Assembly: GCF_017114985.1 (NCBI RefSeq)
Contig: NZ_JABXKP010000012.1
Span: 29,828 to 93,827 of the forward strand
DNA from: Nostoc sp. JL33
GTDB lineage: Bacteria; Cyanobacteriota; Cyanobacteriia; Cyanobacteriales; Nostocaceae
Direction: 5' to 3'
Length of the DNA stretch: 64,000 bases
How positions within the stretch are numbered: position 1 is the stretch's first letter; the number at the start of each line of letters is the position of its first letter. The notes beneath the pieces were generated by a model, which was not told the DNA's origin, made no database searches, and was given only the letters and a program-made list of their open reading frames with translations. Positions 1 through 9,400 of the stretch are shown one piece after another. The translations under genes were made by a program, and so were the position numbers.

Positions 1-862
1 CAATTCTAGCTTTTTGCTTAGTACTTCTAGCTTTCGGGCCTTTTTTGAGCCATTCTAACTCGCGCCGCAATACGCCTTGATGTTTACGTTGACTGCTAAT
101 AGCAGATTCTTCAGCTAAGGCTTTCTTTTCCAGGTAATACGAATAGTTACCTGTATAGGTGTAAATGTCGCCTCGGTCAATTTCAATGATTCTATTAGTA
201 ACCCTATCCAAAAAGTAGCGGTCATGAGTTATTAGAAAAAGTGCGCCGCGATAGCGATTCAAATAACTTTGCAACCATTCTACAGAAAGAGCATCAAGAT
301 GGTTTGTCGGCTCATCCATCAGCAAAACATCGGGTTCTGATAGCAATGCTGATGCTAAAGCAATACGCTTTCGATAGCCTCCAGATAAAGTGCTTATTTT
401 GGCATCAAAGTCAGAAATTCCTAATTTTGTGAGGATGATTTTGGCATTAGTTTCTAGTTCCCAAGCACCACTCGTATCCATGCGTTGCATCACCACAGAA
501 AGGCGAGACATCAGTTGGCTATCATCTGGATAGTGAACCAATTTATCTGAGAGTTCTTCATACTCACGCACCAAAGCCATGTGTTCGCCACTGTCAGCGA
601 AAACTTGCTCTAAAACTGTGTGATTTTCATCTAAATCTGGCTGCTGGGGTAAGTAGATAATTTTAGAACCAGAGTTGACTAAAATTTGACCACTATCTAT
701 TGATTCTAGACCAGCGATCATTTTTAATAAGGTTGATTTACCAGAACCATTCGTACCAATTAAACCAACTTTATCCGTAGCATCGAGGCTAAAGCTAGCA
801 TCTTTTAAAATTTCCTTGATGCCAAAGTCTTTTTTTACTGATTGTAGTGTAAGAATACTCAT
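1..862 (-). CDS. ABC-F family ATPase (Uup/EttA type), C-terminal part cut by window edge
   Basis: Read on the minus strand from an ATG at 862; the gene continues beyond base 1. The protein begins MSILTLQSVKKDFGIKEIL and has a full first ABC domain: Walker A GTNGSGKST, signature LSGGYRKR, Walker B VLLMDEPTNHLD and H-switch ITHDR. A lysine/arginine-rich stretch resembling the ABC-F inter-domain linker follows (YYLEKKALAEE, then QRKHQGVLRRELEWLKKG). There are no membrane segments. ABC-F proteins act on ribosomes rather than as transporters, clearing stalled or starved translation complexes or conferring antibiotic resistance; which of these applies cannot be read here. The second ABC domain should lie outside the window. 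The family is clear; the subfamily is inference. Confidence 0.9.
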   Translation of the reverse strand, partial: MSILTLQSVKKDFGIKEILKDASFSLDATDKVGLIGTNGSGKSTLLKMIAGLESIDSGQILVNSGSKIIYLPQQPDLDENHTVLEQVFADSGEHMALVREYEELSDKLVHYPDDSQLMSRLSVVMQRMDTSGAWELETNAKIILTKLGISDFDAKISTLSGGYRKRIALASALLSEPDVLLMDEPTNHLDALSVEWLQSYLNRYRGALFLITHDRYFLDRVTNRIIEIDRGDIYTYTGNYSYYLEKKALAEESAISSQRKHQGVLRRELEWLKKGPKARSTKQKARI

Positions 863-930
863 AAGATTTAAGTCATTAATTATTTTTCATTATTCAGTAG
901 GCAAGGCACATACCCTACCTAGATTGAATT

Positions 931-1347
931 CTATACAAATAAATCCAAGGGTAAATGTCCATACATCTCGTTGATTCCCTCTTCATCCTCAGACTGACAA
1001 GATACTAATACACCACGATGATGTCCAGCATAAGAATCGAGATAACACAAGCCATTTTTACCATTTAATTTGATATAAACTGGCCCTTCAGGTGTAAGTA
1101 AATTGTCTGGTGGTTCATAACCCAAAGCCAGAGAATAAGTTTTCATAGCCAGTATTCCTTCTTCTGCTGTATCAGCACAAATTCCTAAAATTTGGTAATC
1201 AGCAAGCTTGGTGAGCAAAATTAAGGCACTACGAACTACAATTTTTTCTGATGGGTTAAGAATAGGCGCAATGTCTAGACAGTTGAATTTCTTCAGTATT
1301 TTTTTTGCTTCTTCGTCGGTGAGATTTTGAGGATTGGGGGTTGACAT
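931..1347 (-). CDS. DUF1824 family protein
   Basis: A 138-residue soluble protein without signal peptide or membrane segment, rich in acidic residues. I chose the ATG at 1347 (MSTPNPQNLTDEEAKKIL); a TTG nine bases upstream could extend it by three residues. Sequence features such as the central GICADTAEEGILAMKTYSLALG region and the C-terminal YLDSYAGHHRGVLVSCQSE match the cyanobacterial DUF1824 family as I remember it. No function is established for that family. It lies 68 bp downstream of the ABC-F gene start on the same strand, so a shared transcript is possible but not shown. I see no catalytic motif. Confidence 0.75.
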   Translation of the reverse strand: MSTPNPQNLTDEEAKKILKKFNCLDIAPILNPSEKIVVRSALILLTKLADYQILGICADTAEEGILAMKTYSLALGYEPPDNLLTPEGPVYIKLNGKNGLCYLDSYAGHHRGVLVSCQSEDEEGINEMYGHLPLDLFV

Positions 1348-1420
1348 AAACTTCAATTATTATCTTTTTGGTTTTTCTTTTGTGTTTTAGTTGGAACTAG
1401 CCAAACTTACTAAGTATTAT

Positions 1421-2278
1421 TTACTCGAATTCAGGTTGATTTTGGACATTCCCAAGGTTGAACATGAAGGGGACGCCGCTTTTTGAGTCACCACCCATAA
1501 CAAGGACTTTTGGCATCTGAGCGCCGCCACTCTTCCAAGCTTCAATTGCTTCTTTTTGTAGAACCAACTGCCCTCCTTGGGCTTTGAGTGTCTCTGCTAA
1601 GAGCCTTTGAGATTCTGCTTTACCTTTGGCGCGATTCACATCTGCTTGTGCTTCTTGTTCAGCTTCCCGTGCTACATAAACGGCTCTTTGCGCCCTCTGT
1701 TCAGCAATTTGTTTTTCTTCGACTGCTTTGGCAAATTCTGGTGAGAACGCTAAGTCAACTACGCTAGTATCTAACACAATTATCCCATATTTGTCTAAGC
1801 GATCGCCTAACGCATTATCAAAGTCTTCTTTCAATTCACTTCTTTTGGTAATTGCTTCTTCTACTGTTCTTCTGGCTGCTGCAATTTTAAATGCTTCTTG
1901 TGTCTGAGGTGCAATGATTTTTGATACAATATTTTCTAAGGTTCCTTGTTTCCTTCTAACTTCAACTACCTTTATCGGGTCGAGGCGAAAGTTAATCGCA
2001 AATCTCGCAGATAAATTTTGCAAATCCTTAGTCGAACTCTCTGCTGGCACTTCAAATTTTTGCACTGTCAAATCATACACATCTATCACTGTGATAAAAG
2101 GCGGTTTTAGGTGAATACCTTCTAATAAAGCGCCATCTCTAGCTTTACCCAAGATGCTGATCACTCCTGCTTGTCCAGGATTAATAATGATAAAGGAATT
2201 TAGTCCGAGAATCACTAGTATTGCTAATACAATTCCTAAAACTGTGGTTTGCCAATTTCCCAATTGCTGATTTTTCAA
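1421..2278 (-). CDS. Prohibitin-like SPFH/Band 7 membrane protein
   Basis: 285 residues with one N-terminal membrane segment (about residues 11-33, VLGIVLAILVILGLNSFII). An SPFH/Band 7 domain follows (about 30-200), then an Ala/Glu/Gln/Arg-rich coiled coil (about 185-245) typical of prohibitins. Prohibitin-like proteins form ring-shaped oligomers at membranes and act as scaffolds or protease regulators; in cyanobacteria they are found in plasma and thylakoid membranes. The start is a TTG at 2278, preceded by GGAG eight bases upstream, and no in-frame ATG is available near it. It is transcribed alone; the next gene lies 65 bp downstream. No protease partner (FtsH) is adjacent. Confidence 0.88.
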   Translation of the reverse strand: MKNQQLGNWQTTVLGIVLAILVILGLNSFIIINPGQAGVISILGKARDGALLEGIHLKPPFITVIDVYDLTVQKFEVPAESSTKDLQNLSARFAINFRLDPIKVVEVRRKQGTLENIVSKIIAPQTQEAFKIAAARRTVEEAITKRSELKEDFDNALGDRLDKYGIIVLDTSVVDLAFSPEFAKAVEEKQIAEQRAQRAVYVAREAEQEAQADVNRAKGKAESQRLLAETLKAQGGQLVLQKEAIEAWKSGGAQMPKVLVMGGDSKSGVPFMFNLGNVQNQPEFE

Positions 2279-2340
2279 ATTCCTCTCTCCAGATGAGTGA
2301 TGAGTACTGTTAGCGGATAGCTAGGGTTTAGCCCGTGCTG

Positions 2341-2432
2341 AGTTAGGAGTTAAAAGAAGAGACGCGATTAATCGCGTCTGTACAAGAGACGCGATTAATT
2401 GCGTCTGTACAAGAGTTAGGAGTTAGGAGTGA
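2341..2432. repeat. Composite repeat: two GACGCGATTAATCGCGTC palindromes plus TTAGGAG heptamers
   Basis: A 27-bp unit carrying the 18-base palindrome GACGCGATTAATCGCGTC occurs twice in tandem (2360-2386 and 2387-2412; the second copy has one mismatch). TTAGGAG heptamers lie on both sides. The same two modules occur together at 11637-11728 in the opposite order. It sits between the prohibitin-like gene and the TnpB element and has no coding content. Confidence 0.85.
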
Positions 2433-2497
2433 TTATTCTGCTTCTTGTTTCCATTCCCCAGTCCTAAGTAATAATAGTACGGATAAATCTGAGAGTA

Positions 2498-2660
2498 TTG
2501 ACACTCCCACGACTTGAAGCCGTGGGATTCTTGGTTCACCGAGCCGACTTGTCTGAACCTGTTGCCAGATTCAAATAGAGGTCGTTCTCTCCCCAAGCGC
2601 TGATCCCGGTGTGCCCCACCGTACTTAATCCCTTCGCTAAAATATTCAGCGCTGCATTCT
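2498..2660 (-). ncRNA. Predicted omega-RNA (reRNA) of the solo TnpB
   Basis: In characterised TnpB elements the guide RNA covers the 3' end of tnpB and the right end of the element; the guide is the flanking DNA. Here the conserved end hairpin at 2507-2526 and the end motif at 2498-2502 define the scaffold end. The guide would be read from 2497 downward, beginning TACTCTCAGATTTATC. The 5' boundary given is a guess. The assignment rests on position and hairpin only. Confidence 0.4.
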
Positions 2661-3723
2661 CATCCCGGTCTAAAACAGTCCGGCAATGTGGGCATTGATG
2701 AGTTCTGGTTGACAAAGTTTTTGTCACCACCAGACCACAATTAGAGCAGTTTTGGCTTGTCCACTGGGGAGCAACAGCAATAGTTATTTTGCCGTACACC
2801 TTACCAAAATACTCTAACCAAAGCCGGAACAAATACCAGGAAGCGTCACTGATACTTTTAGCTAATTTCTGGTTTCTAACCATGTTCTGCACTTGCAAGT
2901 TTTCATAGGCAACCAAATCGTTAGACTGGATTACGCACCTTGCTAACTTCACAGCAAAGTCTTTACGCTGCCTACTCACTTTTAAATGCTTTGTTGCTAG
3001 TTTATTCCTAGCTTTTTTGTAGTTGCTAGATTGAATCTGCCCTTTACGGAATTTATTGTAAACTCGTTTTTGCAAGCGTTTTAACGCTTTCTGGGACTTT
3101 CTTAGAACAAGAGGGTTTTCTACCTTGTTCCCGTCAGAATCAGTGTAGAAATGATTTAACCCCGCATCCAATCCAACTACTTTTTTGCTTGGATGTACCT
3201 TGATTTCACGCTCTACGGCGATGCAGAATTGGGCATAATAGCCATCAGCGCGTTTAACCAAGCGGACACGCTTAATGTCTTTGACTTGGTAAAAATGTAA
3301 GTCGTAGGTTCCAACTAATTTAAGTTTCCCAATTTCAAACCCGTCTGTCAGAGTTAAGTACTTCCTGTCCTCTGATAACTTCCATCCTGTGGTTTTGTAT
3401 TCTACAGAATGTCCACGCTTTTTGAATTTTGGAAAACCCTTTTTGCCTGAAATCTTTTTCTTGCAATTATCGTAGAATCGAGAAATTGCAGACCAAGCTT
3501 TATCAGCCGATGCCTGCCTTGCCATTGAGTTGAGCTTACCCGCCCACTCAAAATTAGCGGACAACACCTTGCAATAAGCACTTAGATCGTACTTACCAAT
3601 TTTTAGATTATCTAGCCAATAACGAACACAAGAATTTCGGACAAACAAAGCAGTTCTGATAGCTTGATCAATCAGATTAAACTGTTCTTGTTTGCCCTTT
3701 AACTTGAATTCGTAGACTAGCAA
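2536..3723 (-). CDS. tnpB: RNA-guided endonuclease TnpB family protein
   Basis: 395 residues, the usual TnpB length. The RuvC-like catalytic triad is present: D186 (GLDAGL), E274 (AYENL) and D354 (DRDENAA). The zinc ribbon is intact (C326, C329, C344, C347: CSNCG and CPHC). The N-terminal half has the basic helical character of the family, including GFPKFKKRG near residue 97. TnpB cleaves DNA next to a transposon-associated motif, guided by an RNA derived from the element end, and so favours retention of the element. With all catalytic and zinc residues present this copy may be active even though no TnpA accompanies it. It differs clearly from the second TnpB at 40 kb, so the two are not recent copies of each other. 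Confidence 0.93.
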   Translation of the reverse strand: MLVYEFKLKGKQEQFNLIDQAIRTALFVRNSCVRYWLDNLKIGKYDLSAYCKVLSANFEWAGKLNSMARQASADKAWSAISRFYDNCKKKISGKKGFPKFKKRGHSVEYKTTGWKLSEDRKYLTLTDGFEIGKLKLVGTYDLHFYQVKDIKRVRLVKRADGYYAQFCIAVEREIKVHPSKKVVGLDAGLNHFYTDSDGNKVENPLVLRKSQKALKRLQKRVYNKFRKGQIQSSNYKKARNKLATKHLKVSRQRKDFAVKLARCVIQSNDLVAYENLQVQNMVRNQKLAKSISDASWYLFRLWLEYFGKVYGKITIAVAPQWTSQNCSNCGLVVTKTLSTRTHQCPHCRTVLDRDENAALNILAKGLSTVGHTGISAWGENDLYLNLATGSDKSAR

Positions 3724-3933
3724 ATCACCGCCTCTTACGCTCTACTACCAGCATAACATATTGAAGATGGTTTTAGCTAAATGGGGCAGCGGATGCAAGG
3801 CGCTTCTCTTCTCTACCTTGGGCTGCGCCAACCAGACGTGAAATATTTTTGGGATTTCAGGATTTTACTGATCGGCTTTCTGCTTCAATAGCTGTAATCA
3901 TGGATGCAAAGAAGTGCTAAAGGGCTAAATAAT

Positions 3934-6309
3934 ATGCCGCAATATTTCGGAAAACTACCCACTACTAGCCAAGCTTGGACAACTGTTAGCAATGTAAAAG
4001 CTGTAACCTGGGACAATATTATTATTAATTTTGACTGTGGCAACTCACGCCTTACCATCAGCGTACTTGCTCCCAATTTAATCCGCGTGCGTTTCGCACC
4101 AACTGGGGAATTTATGCCCCGCCGTTCTTGGGCAGTGACGTTAGATGATGCAGAATGGGCTACAACACCTTTTGCGGTGCGGGAAACTGAAGCAACGATA
4201 GAAATTGAAACAGCACAGATTCGTGTGTGCGTCCAGAGGGAAAAGTGCCGCATCACCTGTTTTGACAAAGCTAATCGTCCCTTTGCCCAAGATGCAGAGA
4301 TGGGGATGGGTTGGCGGATGGGCGCAGTTGCAGGGTGGAAGCAAATTGCAGCCGACGAACATTTTTATGGCTTTGGTGAACGCACAGGCTGGCTGGATAA
4401 ACTCAGCGAGGTCAAAACCAACTGGACAACGGATGCTTTAGATTATGATGCACTTACTGATGAAATGTACCAAGCAATTCCATTTTTTATGGTTTTGCGC
4501 CCTGAGGTAAGCTATGGCATCTTTTTCAACACCACTTTTTGGAGTCAGTTTGATATCGGTGCTGAACAACCAGGTATTTGGAAGATGGAAACTCGCGGTG
4601 ATGAATTGGATTATTACATTATCTACGGCCCCGAACCTGCCCAAATCTTGGAGACTTACACTCAGCTAACTGGGAGAATGCCATTACCGCCAAAATGGGC
4701 GTTAGGTTATCATCAATGTCGCTGGAGTTACGATTCAGAAACCGTTGTGCGGGAACTGGCAAAGGAATTTCGCCAACGCCGCATTCCTTGCGATGTTATC
4801 CACTTGGATATTGACTATATGCAGGGCTATCGAGTATTTACTTGGAGTCCTCAACGCTTTCCCAACCCAGCAAAACTGATTAGTGATTTAGCAGAGGATG
4901 GTTTTAAAACAGTCACAATCATTGATCCTGGTGTGAAGTATGAACCAGAAGCCAATTATGATGTTTTTGACCAAGGAATAGAAAACGACTATTTTGTGCG
5001 TAAAGCTGATGGTGCGTTGTTCCACGGCTACGTTTGGCCTGAGAAAGCTGTTTTTCCTGACTTTTTACGTCCTGATGTGTGTAATTGGTGGGCTGATTTA
5101 CACAAAAGCTTAACTGATATCGGTGTGGCAGGAATTTGGAATGATATGAATGAACCTGCCATAAACGATCGCCCTTTCGGCGATGATGGTGAAAAGATTT
5201 GGTTTCCGCTAGATGCACCGCAGGGCGGAGAGGAGGAAAACTCTCAATCCAAAATCCCAAATCTAAAATCTAAAATTGATGTGACTCATGTAGAAGTGCA
5301 TAATTTGTATGGGTTGATGATGGCTAAAGCTTGTTATCAAGGGTTGCAACGGCATCGAAGCTCAGAGCGATCATTTGTGTTAACGCGATCGGGTTATGCT
5401 GGTGTGCAGCGCTGGTCTTCTGTGTGGATGGGGGATAACCAATCGTTGTGGGAGCATTTAGAAATGTCTCTGCCGATGCTTTGCAATATGGGACTTTCGG
5501 GTGTGGCGTTTGTGGGTTGCGATATTGGCGGGTTTGCTGGTAACGCCACAGCTGAATTATTCGCTCGGTGGATGCAGGTAGGAATGCTTTACCCATTGAT
5601 GCGCGGTCACTCGGCAATGTCTACTGCTCGTCATGAACCTTGGGTATTTGGCGATCGCGTTGAAAATATCTGTCGAGAATACATTAATCTACGTTACCAA
5701 CTACTTCCTTATATTTATACTCTTTTCTGGGAAGCGGCAACAACGGGCGCACCGATTTTAAGACCACTATTGTACCACTTCCCCAACGATCCGAAAACCT
5801 ATAGCCTCTACGATCAAGTATTGCTAGGTGCGTCGCTGATGGCTGCACCAATTTACCGCCCTGGAGTTGAGCATCGATCTGTCTATTTACCTGCCGGCAC
5901 TTGGTATGATTGGTGGAGTGGCGATCGCTATCAAGGCCCGATTCACATTCTTGCTCATGCACCACTCGAAAGAATGCCACTGTATGTTCGTAGTGGTGCG
6001 ATCGTTCCCATGCAACCTGTCAGGCAATACGTTGATCAAGCCCCACTCGACGAGATCCGATTACGCATTTGGCCTGGGAATAACGAATATCAACTATTTG
6101 AAGATGATGGACACACAAACGAGTATCAAGATCAAAAGTTTTCCTTAGCAACTATCAGCGTATTTATTGAGTCTAATCAAACAGTAGTTGAAATTGGAGC
6201 GAGAATCGGAGAATGGACACCTCCACCGCGTGAAGTGATTGTAGAACTTGTTGGTGTTGGAGAGCAACGTTTCCCAGATGATGGTAAGCGACATACTCTG
6301 CAATTCTGA
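3934..6309 (+). CDS. Glycoside hydrolase family 31 (alpha-glucosidase type)
   Basis: 791 residues from the ATG at 3934, chosen because AAAGGG lies nine bases upstream; an upstream ATG at 3904 would add ten residues. GH31 enzymes hydrolyse terminal alpha-glucosidic bonds by a retaining mechanism. The nucleophile block WNDMNEP places the catalytic Asp at about residue 404, and WMGDNQ places the acid/base Asp at about 501. An N-terminal beta-sandwich domain (about 1-230), a TIM barrel (230-600) and C-terminal beta domains fit the family. There is no signal peptide, so it is probably cytoplasmic and may act on glycogen-derived oligosaccharides (inference). Oddity: residues about 434-447 (NSQSKIPNLKSKI) are encoded by a run resembling intergenic repeat DNA. 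The gene stands alone. Confidence 0.92.
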   Translation: MPQYFGKLPTTSQAWTTVSNVKAVTWDNIIINFDCGNSRLTISVLAPNLIRVRFAPTGEFMPRRSWAVTLDDAEWATTPFAVRETEATIEIETAQIRVCVQREKCRITCFDKANRPFAQDAEMGMGWRMGAVAGWKQIAADEHFYGFGERTGWLDKLSEVKTNWTTDALDYDALTDEMYQAIPFFMVLRPEVSYGIFFNTTFWSQFDIGAEQPGIWKMETRGDELDYYIIYGPEPAQILETYTQLTGRMPLPPKWALGYHQCRWSYDSETVVRELAKEFRQRRIPCDVIHLDIDYMQGYRVFTWSPQRFPNPAKLISDLAEDGFKTVTIIDPGVKYEPEANYDVFDQGIENDYFVRKADGALFHGYVWPEKAVFPDFLRPDVCNWWADLHKSLTDIGVAGIWNDMNEPAINDRPFGDDGEKIWFPLDAPQGGEEENSQSKIPNLKSKIDVTHVEVHNLYGLMMAKACYQGLQRHRSSERSFVLTRSGYAGVQRWSSVWMGDNQSLWEHLEMSLPMLCNMGLSGVAFVGCDIGGFAGNATAELFARWMQVGMLYPLMRGHSAMSTARHEPWVFGDRVENICREYINLRYQLLPYIYTLFWEAATTGAPILRPLLYHFPNDPKTYSLYDQVLLGASLMAAPIYRPGVEHRSVYLPAGTWYDWWSGDRYQGPIHILAHAPLERMPLYVRSGAIVPMQPVRQYVDQAPLDEIRLRIWPGNNEYQLFEDDGHTNEYQDQKFSLATISVFIESNQTVVEIGARIGEWTPPPREVIVELVGVGEQRFPDDGKRHTLQF

Positions 6310-6470
6310 ACCACCTTTGTGGTGATTCTCAATTCTGTTAGAAAAAGTATGCATAAGGATAGATGAAAATCAAGTCAAGGAGTAACATAAAATACAAATA
6401 AGCTCAATAGTTCAATCGTAAGAAATACGGAACTTTACTACGCTAGATAGATGCGGTTAGAGAACACTAA

Positions 6471-9400
6471 ATGTTAAATATTAACCGCTTGCGGCTGCAA
6501 GATAGATATATTCCGACAAATTCACTTGTGGCAAAAGTTGCAGGTGCGATCGCTGTTTTTGTTGGCAGCTTGGTACTAGTTGGCTGGTGCTTTGGCATTG
6601 AAGTTCTTAAGCGCGGCTTCCCTGGTAGTCCTGCCACAATGAAAGTCAATACAGCGCTATGTTTTGTCCTGTGTGGTATGTCGCTGTGGCTATTTTTAAA
6701 AGCACAGAGGAGTAGGGGGGAAAGAACAATTGAAAATTCCCCCCATAGTTCGCTTCTAATTTCTAGAGTCTGTGGAATAGCTGTCACCACAATTGCTGCG
6801 CTTACACTCTGTGAATATCTATTTGGCTGGAATCTCGGCATTGACGAGCTACTGTTTCGTGATTCGCCAACTAGTATAGGGACATTGCATCCGGGGCGAA
6901 TGGGCGCGAACACAGCACTGAACTTTATGCTGGTCAGCGTCGCCCTACAGATTTTGATTCATCCAAAAACCCACCGCAGTTATTGGTATGCCCAGATTAT
7001 CGCTGGGATCGCGACTTTAATTTCCTTTCAGGCGCTGATGGGCTATGCCTATAAAGTGAAAGTTCTCTATGGAGTTGCCCCTTATACAACATCAATGGCG
7101 TTACATACGGCGGTGTTGTTCCTCTTATTAAGTATCGGCATTCTGTGGGCACAGGCAGAAGAGGGGTTAATGAGGGTAGTTACAAGTGATACTGACGGCG
7201 GCTTACTTGCACGTCATTTATTAATTGCCGCGATCACAGTACCTTTTGGATTAGGGTGGATTATTGTTGAAGGTCAACGGGCAGGACAATACGATTCGGC
7301 GTTTGCAGTATCAGTGTTTGCGATCGTCCTGATTGTGATTTTTACTATTTTGATTTGGCAAAGTGCCAGGGCAGAGCAAGCACTCCTAAATCAGCAAAAA
7401 TGGCTAGAGGATGTGTTAAATCTGATGCCAAGACCGTTGCTATTTATTGAACCAGGAACGGCGCGGGTAACTTTTGCCAATCGCTCTGCTAACGAATTAG
7501 CTGGGGGCGAATTTCCCAAAGGTGTACCAGCCACAGAGTATCACACAGTTTACCACTACACAGATGCGGCTGGCGATCGCATCCCCAATCAGCAAATGCC
7601 AGGAGTGCGGGTTGCCCTTGGGGAACGCCTGAATGGATTGGAGGTAGACTGGCACACTCCCGGTGGTGTGCGCTCTCTATTAGTATTTGCTGATACCCTG
7701 CCAGCAATGCACGGTCATCCGGCTACCTGTATCTTGGTCTTCCAAGAAATTAGCAACCTCAAGCAGGCACAAAAAGCCCTCTCGTTAGGTTACAAAAGGC
7801 TAAAGCTACTATTCGACACAGCTAACGATTTACTATCGAGCCAGCAACCAGTAGTACTAATCGATAGCGTCTACCGAAAACTAACAGACCAAATTGCTTT
7901 AGATATTTACTTTAACTATTTGGTTGAGGATAACTCTCAGGTAATGCGGTTGAGGTCTTACAGTGGCATTTCCCAGGAGATGGCAAAGGAAATTGAATGT
8001 TTGGCAGCTGGTGAAGGGGTTTGTGGTAGTGTAGCGCAGAAACGCCATCCCATAGCTGTAGAGAATGTGCAGCAATCAACTGACCCGCAAACAGAATTGA
8101 TTCGCTCTTTAGGGATTACTGCTTATTATGCATACCCATTGATTGCCCAAGGACAGCTGTTGGGTACTCTTTCTTTTGGCAGCCGCACTCTGTTAAGCTT
8201 CACCGAGAATCAATTGGGGATGATGCAAGCAGTATGCGACCAAATAGCGATCGCAATGGAACGGGCTAGTTTAATTGCTTCTCTGCAACAACAAACAGAG
8301 CAGTTACAAGAGGCCAACCGGATGAAAGATGAGTTTCTGGGGATATTGTCTCACGAATTGCGATCGCCCCTGAATGCCATCCTTGGCTGGGCGCAATTAC
8401 TGCAAAGAAGTAAGCTCAGTGAAACCCTAATGGCTAGGGCTGTGGAGACAATTGAGCGCAACGCGAAAGCGCAAACCCAGCTAATTGAAGACTTGCTGGA
8501 TATATCGCGGATGATTAGAGGTAAGTTACGCCTGAATGTCGGTACTTGCAATTTGGTTTTGATGATTGAGTCAGCTATTGAGACTGTTAGGCTAGCCGCC
8601 CAGTGTAAGGAAATCGATTTAAGATTTTCCCTCATTCCCTCAAAAGAAACGCGAAATGCGCCACCGGAGATACTGCCCGTGGTGACTTTCGCGCCAAATT
8701 CAGATTTAAGATTAAGAATCAATCACGAAAACCTAGAATCAAGAGAAGCACAATCCCAAACCAATCAATACTCAGAGTCCAGCAAGCTTGGCGAAAATTC
8801 TCAATTCTTAGTTTCCGGTGATTTCGAGCGCTTGCAACAAATCATCTGGAATCTGCTATCCAATGCCATCAAATTCACACCCGTAGGAGGACGGGTAGAG
8901 GTGCAATTGTCACTAGCCAGTGAGCAAGAAGCCCAAATTCAGGTGATTGACACAGGTATTGGTATCAGCCCTGATTTTCTTCCTTACGTCTTCCATCGCT
9001 TTCGTCAAGCTGATAGTTCTAACACTAGATTGTATGGTGGATTAGGACTAGGATTAGCGATCGTCAGTCATTTAGTAGAATTACATGGCGGTACTGTCCA
9101 CGTAAATAGTCCAGGTAAAGAACAAGGAGCGACGTTTACAGTCAAAATACCACTTCTGAAGAGTCAACCCTTTTGCCCTTGTGCCCCTTTGCCCCTCTCT
9201 CCCCCTCTTCCCCTCTCCCTGTTTGGCGTGCGCGTGCTGGTTGTAGATCACCAAGCCGATACCCGTGAATTTATGATCACAGTACTCCAACAGTGCCAAG
9301 CGGAAGTTCAGGCTGTAGCATCAGTTGAAGAAGCATTGCAGATAATTATACAGTGGAAACCAGATGTTTTAGTCAGCGACATCGGTATGCCCCAGGAGGA

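Larger units (their letters stand above)
2498..3723 (-). mobile_element. Solo TnpB element of the IS200/IS605/IS607 group, no TnpA
   Basis: Contains only a tnpB gene. Downstream of its stop (toward lower coordinates) lies a right-end-like segment: a CCCACG...CGTGGG hairpin (2507-2526) followed, reading on the minus strand, by GAGTGTCAA, ending at about 2498. Such hairpins near the end are typical of the right ends of this group. I could not place the left end; the region above 3723 has no matching hairpin that I can see. The element has no transposase of its own, so it would move only in trans, if at all. Confidence 0.6.

Noticed and set aside
241..432. Open frame on the plus strand of 63 codons
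   Set aside because: It lies antisense to the ABC-F gene, whose motifs are clear on the minus strand.
3885..5980. Several open frames antisense or out of frame within the GH31 gene
   Set aside because: They have no family features, and the GH31 frame has catalytic motifs throughout.
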